This document shows, one piece after another, positions 8,643-17,149 of a DNA stretch of 64,000 nt. This DNA comes from Rhodeus uyekii (taxonomy: Eukaryota > Chordata > Actinopteri > Cypriniformes > Acheilognathidae). The DNA lies in assembly GCA_037043235.1 (NCBI GenBank), contig JAWRVZ010000064.1:2634501-2698500 (forward strand). The letters run 5' to 3'. The translations under genes and the position numbers were made by a program. The notes beneath the pieces were generated by a model. The model had not been told where the DNA came from. It saw nothing but the letters and a program-made list of their open reading frames with translations, and did no database searches. Position 1 is the stretch's first letter. Each line of letters starts with the position of its first letter.

Positions 8643-10538
8643 ATGTCCCGTTCATCCAGCCCTGCTGCCCACTGGGACAACCTCGAGACCTGGCTGTCTG
8701 CTATGACCCATGAGTTCCTGCCCGGAGTCACCGGCGACCTACAGCAGCTGAGCAGAGAACAGCTGGACGACAATCTGAACAGCCTAACGACCCATGATCC
8801 CACGCAGAGCTACAATCGCAAAGAATGGGCTAAGATCATCGGGAGGCTCGCTCACAATCTGATCGTCCAGACACGGCTCAGCGAGAATAACAACATCCAG
8901 CTGGAGCAGGAGACAACAGCGCTCAAACTTCAGGCTGAGGAGGCCCGGAGGAACCAGGCTGACGCCCAGACTCGTCTAGATCAGCTACTCGTCGAGGCTC
9001 AGGAACGGCACAGCGGAGCGGATGAGACCGACACAGAGCTACAAGACAAAGTTGAGAGACTCCAAAATGCACTAAGAGAACTTCGGACTGACACAGAGCA
9101 CCGAGAGCAGTTGGAGAAAGACCACAGAGAGGACTTAAATGAACAGCTCCAACAAAGCGAAGCTCTCCTGATCAGAGCTAGAAATGAACTAAAAGAGAAG
9201 GATGCTGAGGTCAGAGCTTGCAAAAAGCACCTGCAACTGGCCAGAACTGAAATCCTTGCTCTAGCAAATGAAAGAGACAATCTTAAAGATGAACTTGACA
9301 ATGCTCACAGTGAACTCAGACATTCCTACAAGCTGTACAGCAAGCAGCTAGGGGAAATGCACAACACAGTGTTTCCCCTGAACATTAGGTCAAGACCTCC
9401 GAGTCAAGAGTTCCTTGTTCCCAAGGGGGGTGCCAGCCCACAGTTCAAAGTGTCACCAGCCAGCTTCCCAGAACCCCGTTCAGCAGCGAAGGGGTGGGAA
9501 CCTTCCCAAGACATTCCTGCCGCCAGGCACGGCAACAATCACAAAGAACTTGACAAGCTGGCCAGAAACATCCCCAAATTCACCCCAAGCCCTGCAGGAG
9601 GACACGACGTGCATGCCTATCTGCAGGATATAGACTTTGTCTTACAAACTGTGCACAATGTGACAGCATGGGACAGATTGTATTTGCTGCGAATCACATC
9701 AAGCCGGGATGTACGCAGCTTCTTGGATCGACAACCAGAAACTGTCAAAACCAACTATCAACAGCTGCGACAGGCTTTGATTCAAGAGTTCTCTGATCCT
9801 GAGTCAGACAACGGGTTCTTCGCTGCTATGGACCTTACACAGGGCCGAGCAGAAACCCCGCAAGCATACTACAATCGACTGCGACAGACCTACTTCGGAG
9901 CACGGAACGAGCCTGGAATGGAGGAGGATCTGAACTTCAAAATTCTGTTCCTCCGAAATCTGCATCACACAGTGAGTCAACATCTAGGAGTTCTGGTCTG
10001 TCCCCGCAGCATGCCCATCCAACAGCTGCGGGACCTCGCCCATAAAGCTTACACCAAGCAAAAGACTGTCACTGAAAAGACTGTAAAAAACCCAACAGTC
10101 TACCCTGTCTTCTATCACAGCGCTGAACTGTCACTAGAGGGTGCCCAGCAACACCACAACAGTGGGCACCCAAACAGAGAGTCAAGATCGTTTCCAGCCA
10201 GCAGAGGGCGCCATAACTACAATGGTGCCCTTCCCATGCACCAGCCCAGACACTCTGAAAGATTCTGGGACAAGCCACGTTCACCCCACAACACAAAGGG
10301 TGGAGCCACGTGGGATGGTAGCCGATGGCCCAGAAACGACCGACACTCATCGAACGGTGCGTACAGCCCAGAGAGTCACCGGCGAAATGGCTTTCGACAG
10401 GGCCCAAACAAGCCCAAGTCCAAGTTTGTTCCAGAACAGAAAGGTGCAACTGTGTCTGAAACAGCTGAGATCCTGAAGATTCTAAGAGAACTTGTCAACA
10501 GGACACCTCAAAAGGACGACATGTCAGACCACGCATGA
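8643..10538 (+). CDS. gag: Gag polyprotein of the retrovirus-like element
   Basis: 631 residues from the ATG at 8643 (A at -3); upstream extension to 8598 needs a TTG. Residues about 78-237 form a long charged heptad-rich stretch, very likely a coiled coil. Residues about 300-475 look like a helical capsid domain (motif F-T-P-S-P-A-G-G at the start, a Y-Y-N-R-L-R-Q motif near 409). Residues about 500-600 are rich in Arg, Gly, Ser and His and probably bind RNA. I see no CCHC zinc knuckle. The frame ends at a TGA that is in frame with the downstream pol, in a readthrough context. It would assemble the particle. The frame shows no breaks, so purifying selection or recent origin is likely. Confidence 0.8.
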   Translation: MSRSSSPAAHWDNLETWLSAMTHEFLPGVTGDLQQLSREQLDDNLNSLTTHDPTQSYNRKEWAKIIGRLAHNLIVQTRLSENNNIQLEQETTALKLQAEEARRNQADAQTRLDQLLVEAQERHSGADETDTELQDKVERLQNALRELRTDTEHREQLEKDHREDLNEQLQQSEALLIRARNELKEKDAEVRACKKHLQLARTEILALANERDNLKDELDNAHSELRHSYKLYSKQLGEMHNTVFPLNIRSRPPSQEFLVPKGGASPQFKVSPASFPEPRSAAKGWEPSQDIPAARHGNNHKELDKLARNIPKFTPSPAGGHDVHAYLQDIDFVLQTVHNVTAWDRLYLLRITSSRDVRSFLDRQPETVKTNYQQLRQALIQEFSDPESDNGFFAAMDLTQGRAETPQAYYNRLRQTYFGARNEPGMEEDLNFKILFLRNLHHTVSQHLGVLVCPRSMPIQQLRDLAHKAYTKQKTVTEKTVKNPTVYPVFYHSAELSLEGAQQHHNSGHPNRESRSFPASRGRHNYNGALPMHQPRHSERFWDKPRSPHNTKGGATWDGSRWPRNDRHSSNGAYSPESHRRNGFRQGPNKPKSKFVPEQKGATVSETAEILKILRELVNRTPQKDDMSDHA

Positions 10539-10542
10539 CTAG
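10536..10542 (+). promoter_or_regulatory. Gag stop codon in UGA-CUAG readthrough context
   Basis: The gag TGA (10536-10538) is followed by CTAG and the same frame stays open to 13034. UGA followed by CUAG is an established strong readthrough context (alphaviruses and several vertebrate genes). Translation would therefore give gag and, at a few percent, gag-pol. Inference from sequence context; not measured. Confidence 0.7.
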
Positions 10543-13034
10543 GCGTGAAATGTGAAATCAACACCATCACTATAAGCCCTCAAACTGAACAGCAAGTCCA
10601 GATTCCAGCATTCCAACCACAGATCACAGAAACGACCTACCAATCTTCAAGCATCACACAACTGCCGCTGACTGCACCGACAGAACAAGTGTATTCTCTC
10701 CAGCACCCAACCAGTCAGCCTCACAAGGCACCTGCAAGTGCTGTAGTGGTTGTCAGCCTCCCTGACAATTCACCTGAGACTAGCACCACCTGCTTAGCAG
10801 TCACCACTCAAGTCCCAACACTAAGACTCTTAGGAAACCTGATTGAAAAGGGGGTGACCCGGAAACTGCATCTAGCAGTCACCTTGGAGAATGAGATGAG
10901 TCTCGAGGCCCTTGTTGACACGGGGGCAGACCTCACTTTAATGTCATCCCAACTCTTTGACAGACTCCAAGCTGCAGCTAAGAGACAGAACCGAACTCTC
11001 AAATCACAAAAATGTGTGTTGAATGTACACTCGTACAGCCAAAATGAGGTACAGCTCGAACACATTGCTCCCATCTACCTCACAATCGGTCCAATGAGTC
11101 TGGTACACCCAGTGTACATATCACCTGTGGACACATTTCCTCTCATCATCGGCAAAGATCTGCTAGATCGTTTCGAACCCCTGCTGGACTTTAGACACTT
11201 GAAAATTTGGGCTCAAGTGCGAGAACCCCTGTCTCTCCAGTCACCTAGGACAACTGAACCAGACTGTCAGGTCATGGAGGTCACGGGAACTCAGCCAGAG
11301 GTCGCGGGAACTTTCACAGCCGTGTCAGCTCCCGGGAAAATTTCAAGTTCACTGCTTTGCACCTTTCAACCTATCAAAGACTCTGACTCTGACCTCCCCA
11401 AGGTCACAACAAACTTGCAGTTGAATGATGTCACAACAACAGACATCATTCTTGCATCGTGGGCAGACAACTCAGCCATCAGCCTTGCACTGCTCAACGC
11501 CCTCATCAAGGACGCACCTGACCTTCCCTTCACCAGCAAGCGCACCTGCTTCCCTGTTGACTCCTGCTTGTCAACAATGAGAACTGCCAAGAACATTTGT
11601 GCTTTGAACTTGAACTGGAATGGCAGGTGTCTAACCCATTACTTCCTGGTCCTCCCGGACCTGCCACACGATGTCTACATCGGAGCAGACATTTTAATTC
11701 GCCTTAAAGCTCAAGTGGATTTTATTGACAAAATGGTATGGGCCCCAATGACTTTAAAATCTTCTGTTGCAGTTTGCCCTGAAAACCTCAAGTCAGGCCA
11801 GACCATTCCAGAGGTCTGCACTTTAGTTAATGAACAGGACATTGTAGTACCAGCCTACACCAAAGGGGTCGCTGTTCGGCTCAACATGCGACGTGGTCAA
11901 ACCCTGGAAGCCACACCTCTCACGGAAGTGCTTTCCCGTGCGGTCTACATCCTGTTCAACAACTGCACTGCAACAGACATCAGAATCCCCAGAGCTTATC
12001 GTCTGGGATGGTTAGTGAGTCATGACTTCCACAACTTTGAACTCACTTTACCAATAACTGGTTCCATCCCACCTTCAATGATCCCAGAAGGGCGCACTGA
12101 CAACACCCTGTCCACAGCACCCTTCCAGATCATCACGATCGCCCCTGCCACGGCATTAACCACAGAACAGGTATGCAGAACAGAGGATCAACGCCTGACA
12201 GTGCATACAGTCTCTAACCAACCTGCTTGTGAGACTGACAACGACACTGCACCTCTGACAGCTGACAGGGCAGATGACACAAAGGAGACAGAGGAGCCAT
12301 ATCCAGGATTTGAGACTCAAGTCCAGCAAATCCTCAAGGATGCGGACGCTTTAAAGACTGATACAGACTGTCAAGAACGACCAGTACTGTACAAATTCAA
12401 AGCGTCAATTGCCAAAGACTCACAAGACTGTGGTCTCACTGACCTTCACACAGTGCGCATCCCAACACACCCAAATGCTCCTCCCACTTCTGTCAAGCAG
12501 TACAAGATTCCCATAGCTTCACAAGAACCTGTGCAGGAAATCATCAACTCCATGCTTGAAGAAGGTGTCATCCGCCCATCCAACAGCACCTACTCTGCTC
12601 CCATCTGGCCCGTCCTCAAACCAAACGCCAAGACGGGCGCACTCCATGGCAAGCTATGGTCAGTACCAACCCACCCACCCACCCTCAATGCTGCAGCAAC
12701 AACCCGCAGCAAGCAGACACCTCCAGCAACGGTGTCAACATCACAGCCGCTTACGCTGGCTCAACAAATAGCTGCTAGCGATACAGCTGACCTTGAAGCT
12801 TCTAACCACCTCTCAGACCCCACCAGCCACCCTATCTGCACCTCTGACCTCACTTCTGCACCAAGCCTCAGAAGGCTGCACGAACTCAAAACACCTGCTG
12901 CGCGTGAAAGCAAACATGCTGTGGTATGCCCCGGCTGTCCTCACAGCGCCAAGGCTAGTGGTGCCACCGCGCCACAGGGGGGTCACGACAGCATATGCCC
13001 ACGACGCACCATGCACCAGACACCATGGCACTAA
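10539..13034 (+). CDS. pol: Truncated pro-pol frame reached by readthrough: tandem retropepsin domains, partial RT
   Basis: 831 codons after the gag UGA, in the same frame; no good ATG opens it. A retropepsin domain has D-T-G-A-D with the Asp at 10917-10919 and a closing I-I-G-K-D-L-L near 11145-11170. A second domain of the same plan follows (about 11397-11750): A-D-N-S-A replaces the catalytic triplet (Asp at 11466-11468) and V-Y-I-G-A-D-I-L occupies the closing position (about 11673). A linker domain and the N-terminal fingers of RT follow (about 12397-12640, with V-K-Q-Y-K-I-P and E-G-V-I-R motifs). RT similarity then stops abruptly; the palm, YxDD, RNase H and integrase are absent. The last 130 or so codons look non-homologous, as after an internal deletion. 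Protease could work; reverse transcription in cis could not. Confidence 0.75.
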   Translation, partial: LGVKCEINTITISPQTEQQVQIPAFQPQITETTYQSSSITQLPLTAPTEQVYSLQHPTSQPHKAPASAVVVVSLPDNSPETSTTCLAVTTQVPTLRLLGNLIEKGVTRKLHLAVTLENEMSLEALVDTGADLTLMSSQLFDRLQAAAKRQNRTLKSQKCVLNVHSYSQNEVQLEHIAPIYLTIGPMSLVHPVYISPVDTFPLIIGKDLLDRFEPLLDFRHLKIWAQVREPLSLQSPRTTEPDCQVMEVTGTQPEVAGTFTAVSAPGKISSSLLCTFQPIKDSDSDLPKVTTNLQLNDVTTTDIILASWADNSAISLALLNALIKDAPDLPFTSKRTCFPVDSCLSTMRTAKNICALNLNWNGRCLTHYFLVLPDLPHDVYIGADILIRLKAQVDFIDKMVWAPMTLKSSVAVCPENLKSGQTIPEVCTLVNEQDIVVPAYTKGVAVRLNMRRGQTLEATPLTEVLSRAVYILFNNCTATDIRIPRAYRLGWLVSHDFHNFELTLPITGSIPPSMIPEGRTDNTLSTAPFQIITIAPATALTTEQVCRTEDQRLTVHTVSNQPACETDNDTAPLTADRADDTKETEEPYPGFETQVQQILKDADALKTDTDCQERPVLYKFKASIAKDSQDCGLTDLHTVRIPTHPNAPPTSVKQYKIPIASQEPVQEIINSMLEEGVIRPSNSTYSAPIWPVLKPNAKTGALHGKLWSVPTHPPTLNAAATTRSKQTPPATVSTSQPLTLAQQIAASDTADLEASNHLSDPTSHPICTSDLTSAPSLRRLHELKTPAARESKHAVVCPGCPHSAKASGATAPQGGHDSICPRRTMHQTPWH

Positions 13035-14056
13035 AGCCACTCGAAACAAGTGACATTCTGCCCTGGCATGCAGCAAGACATGGCAAAGTACGTCAGATGG
13101 TACCTGGTTGGCTGCCAGTTCAACAAGTAACCCAGTCTCACAGAAACACTCACCTCACAAGCAGAATTTGCAGGTGGTCAACACTCCCACCAGCATGACA
13201 CTGCCACTTGTGTCAGTTGACTCCTGATCCAGAACTTGAACTGAAGATTGAGAAAGGGGGGTGAGTTTCCAGCATCACTCACCTTGACACTGCCCTCCAA
13301 GAGCTCAAGTCCGAACCCGGACACAACAGTTCAGCTGCAGTAGAGACAAGCTCAACCTGGTCCAGAGAGAACTGACAGAGTCTGGTCAACTCAAATTGAA
13401 TCCCACAAAGAGGCACCCTGCTGGCTAACACCACATCAGCAGTGCAAAATTCCCTCAGCCTTTGACAAACACCGAAGGGGGGAGGGAAACCAGAGCCCTC
13501 CACTCAAAACTTCACCCACAAGTTTCATGAAGGCTTCTGCAGTCAAAGAAAGAAAGGCTTAAACCACACCAACAGCTGGAGATGGCCGGATGTGCCTGCC
13601 TCAGAGTCACCAGAGCTGCTGGCATGAGCAACACGGCTCCCTGAACAGGACCCACCACAGAAGTACTGTGCCACCACAAACTTCTGACTCTCTGCCCAGC
13701 ACAGCTCAAACAAGCTCCATTCAGCACTGCCATCAGAACAGAGCAACATTCCGACCTGCAGACACCCTGAAAGTGCACTAACGTCTACCTGCTGTCCTCC
13801 TTCCACCAGCACCAGCGCTAGGTCAGTTTTCTACATGTATGTCTCACGGTCCGCAAAGCCTTGACCACTCCCTGCAGCAACCAGAAAACACCTGCCTCAA
13901 ATGAACTGACTTTAAGATGACAGGTGACACTGTCAAGGCACCTGCTGATTCAACTCCCATCAACCAAGTCAACCTTCATGATGCACCTGCCATTCGACTG
14001 TCGGAACTAATGTCCAAAGATGTTCAAACACGAACTTCGTTGGCCAAAGGGGGGTC
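13035..14056 (+). other. Non-coding remnant between truncated pol and 3' LTR, with polypurine tract
   Basis: No sustained frame. Three polypurine-like runs occur: aaaggggggt near 13255, gaaggggggaggga near 13474 and aaaggggggt at 14047-14055. The last is followed one base later by the LTR start and is the likely working tract; the others may be decayed extra tracts or copies left by internal deletion. Confidence 0.55.
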
Positions 14057-15522
14057 TGTAGAGTATGGACGGTGCTCATGAAGGATCGATCAAGATTCAT
14101 TCTTTGATTGAAAAAGTGATTCGACAGGATCGGCTCCGAAGAGTCTGTGAACTGACAGTTAAGACCTCTGGAACACAAACCATTCTCACTCACCCTCGCT
14201 CTCCTCTGCATTTCAAAGGATGCCATCGTAAAACAGCCCCCACACACAAACACACACATACATACCAAGAACATAAAGACTGTGCCATGTGACCTTTAAC
14301 TTACCGGTAGTTACTTTCCATTTTTAGATGTGTTGTGTTTTACCTATATGTATGCATGCTTTTGTTATAACCATTTTAGATGTGTTTGATAATTTAGAAG
14401 CTTATAATCAGCAAATACTTGGGTAAAACCAAGTCCTTTACCTTGCCTTCATGCTAAGAGTTAGTATAGCCATGAATGGTCTCGAAATCTTTGTCTTTCC
14501 ATTTGCAGACCGTCTAGGTTTGTTTCACTGTGCTAGGATGCATCAGACTCTTTCTTTTATTCCAAAACCCAAAGGTCTGCATTCTCAAGTAGGCAATAAA
14601 ACATGCTAATCACATGAGACTAAGACAAAGGAAGTTTCCCGCTTCTCAGTTCCTTCACTCTGATTGGCTGTCCCAACTCTTAGAGGCGTGCTTTGTTTAT
14701 TCCTTTATAAGTGCCCGTAGGCCAAGGATCAACTCTTCTTCTTGCCCTTCTTCATCCTCTTACACTTCCTCTCTTGCAACTCTCCTCTGGTGCGGATTCT
14801 TGGATCCAGCGCCATTTTCCACAAAGGACATTACAAACAAAGAACCAACATTTGAACTTACCGCGGATCCCAACGGACCCGCCCAGCAAGACGCAAACCT
14901 CGGACCAGATCGGAATTCACACGCACAAATTCCGACCAGCCACAGAAAGAAACATAAGCAAGTAGCCCTTAAGCGATCTTTAAGAGATTTGAGTTTATAC
15001 CAATAAGTTGGTCTGATTCCTTGTTTGTTCTCAAATAGGTTATTGTCTGTAAACTACCTTCCTTTGTCTCTCCCTCTCCTACTCTCTCTCTTATTCTCTC
15101 CTCTTCCCTTTTTCAATTTAGTTCGTGTATGTTTGTCTATTGTTTGTCGATTATTAAAATATATATATTCACACGTGACTGCCTCTGAATTGCTCATCCA
15201 TAAGTCACTTTAATGGTGACCGATCCTTGTTACAAATTAATGGAAAGATCTTTCTTTGTGGCCAAAAGAAACCTTTCCTTTTTATAGAGTTTATAAGGTC
15301 AATATTTGCTGGACAAATTATCCGTCCTTTGAACTCTTTTCTAGAATTAAAGAAAATTCTACAAGTCGAATCAAGCCATAGATATTAATAATTGTTATAA
15401 TCCATTATAATTAACTGTTAATATCCAAATTCCCCTTTGTGCAGATTTATGTGTGTTCGATCACACAACGACTCACGCACACATAGATCCGCACCATTTC
15501 CCTTAGGCTTAGAATCGCTACA
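14057..15522 (+). repeat. 3' LTR of the retrovirus-like element
   Basis: 1466 bp, starting tgtag and ending ctaca (perfect 5-base inverted ends). A TATA box lies at about 14706, an attaaa at 15153-15158, and a long pyrimidine tract ending cag-like ttttcaatttag (about 15060-15121) resembles a 3' splice site. The part from 14754 matches 6022-6790. The 3' flank begins cctga. Confidence 0.88.
14704..14711 (+). promoter_or_regulatory. TATA box of the retrovirus-like LTR
   Basis: tttataag preceded by a CCAAT-type segment ctctgattggctg (about 14659). RNA would start near 14735, placing almost the whole shared segment in R/U5. Confidence 0.5.
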
Positions 15523-15569
15523 CCTGAAACTCATTTACCACACATTATACTCGTATGTAATGATGTGTT

Positions 15570-16020
15570 GAGTATATATGGGTAGTCTGTTTTGTGTGTT
15601 TCAGATTTAATTGGACCCAAGGAAGTTACATACTGCCAATCACATTACGCCGCCCTCTTCAAATACCCATATCTCCTCTGCGTCTCCAACTTTTTGATCA
15701 CTTTTCTGTTTGTCTTTCTCTCTTGCTTGTTTGGTGGTTTGTACATTGTTGTGGTTAAAGTCCTAGAGTTGCTGTGGGTAGAGTTTAACTTGTGATTGCA
15801 ATGTTCTTTGTATTGTGGTTGTAAAGTGTATTGTTGTATACTGGTTTGTCTTCTTGAGTTGCCACTTTGTGTGTGAAGCTGGGAAGGAAGGATCAGGTAA
15901 GTAAGTTGAACAACATACATTTTGCATCATCTGAGACGTATTGTTTTGTATTAAACTCAATAGATTTAGGAGTGAGTGCCACTTTCTGTATATTTTGTTA
16001 TTTGCTCATATGTTGCTCAT
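15570..16020 (+). repeat. Diverged Gmr1-like LTR relic
   Basis: Segments such as ggaaggaaggatcaggtaag, acatacattttgc and gagtgccactttctgtatattttg line up in order with the Gmr1-like LTR at about 5500-5610 (ggaaggaattaggtaag, acatacattgtgc, catgcgccacttattgtaatttttg). It is probably an old solo LTR of the same lineage. Ends not resolved. Confidence 0.45.
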
Positions 16021-17140
16021 ACCGTAAAGGCCCACACGATGCTGTAATTGGGCATTGAAGGTGATATGCTGTTTACGAGCACGTTAACTAATCAAATATT
16101 TTAGCATCTGGCAATATGGTTTGTGCCTTTGAGGCTCATGATAAATCATGAATGTGTGAAGTATTTCACATTCTTATGTACTGTGTGTGATTCAGGCCTT
16201 AGGGTTGGTGTGCGCAATCCGCTTTTACTTGTTGAGAATTTTTGATTTCTGTGTAAAATAATTTGCTTTAGTTGTTTCCTATCAAGAGGATGCACTGTTA
16301 CAGATAAAACCTACGCTGAGAGAGTCTCTTGTCAATATAAACATAATGGTGTCACTAACATAGTCAATAGAGTATCATAGTACAGGTTAAAAAAGGCAAA
16401 TTCTAGGCAAAATTCAGGTAAAAAACAGTTCTGCTGCCCTTTTCAACGCACTTGGGAGAACTCCTCTTACACAATTTCAGTTTTAAAGCATCACATTTTT
16501 GAATCTCATGTTCAGTCTTCTATTATTAAACGAATAAAAATAATAATAGGGTTTCTAGATATATGCACAAAAAACTGACTGAGGGGCATGTTGAACACGA
16601 GAGAGGGAAAAATAACCATTATTCAGAGTTTCTGACAGGAAGAAAGTGAGCACTACAGGAGCAGTGAGCTGTTGAAAACTTCACAGAGTCCAACAGAGCA
16701 GGTAATAGTTGGACATTTCAGTTCTGGTCCCTTAAGCACTTTGCTGGCCTTTTGGATAGCGAGTGCAACTAAAAACATCAAGTGTGTCATTTGGTGAGAC
16801 AGAAAAAATTTGTGTAGAAACGCATCAGGATCCGTTTGCTATGCTTTCTCAGTTCTTGTTTAACCTCACCTCACATGCCTGTCCTGTCTCATCCTGAAAA
16901 GCATCTGGTAGAAAGTTTCTCAATGTTCCGGCTGTCTTCGTCTGAGCTCTAACCCTCTGACCTGTTTTACTTCCTCAAAATGCCATTACGGAAAGGTGCC
17001 TTGCTGCAGACATTCATCTGTATTATTGTTCTTGATCTCATTTCATAGAGCGTGTGCTTGTCAAGTGTTCATTTAATAAATTTAATTCTTGTTTTTTGGC
17101 AGTTTTGAGGAGCACCTGAGCTCTCTTGTGCAGATAACCA
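16021..17140. other. Intergenic DNA, nothing recognised
   Basis: AT-rich, no frame above background and no clear repeat structure. Confidence 0.4.
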
Positions 17141-17149
17141 ACCTCCTTA

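Larger units (their letters stand above)
6022..15522 (+). mobile_element. Retrovirus/gypsy-like LTR element with defective pol, interrupted by the Gmr1-like element
   Basis: The remaining 769 bp of a 5' LTR (6022-6790) match 14754-15522 of a full 1466-bp 3' LTR with one difference noticed by eye. Between them lie a primer-binding site, a 1.8-kb leader, gag, a UGA readthrough site, a pol frame cut off in RT, and a polypurine tract. RNase H, integrase and envelope are not recognisable. Near-identical LTRs mean recent movement; with its own pol truncated it would need enzymes from a relative. The family was not named with certainty: the gag-UGA-pol layout and long LTRs recall endogenous retroviruses of fish. 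The 5' part of the left LTR lies upstream of the window, beyond the Gmr1-like insertion. Confidence 0.85.

Noticed and set aside
13035..14056. Possible envelope or accessory gene between pol and the 3' LTR
   Set aside because: No frame over about 90 codons, no signal peptide or membrane span; looks like decayed pol and untranslated sequence.
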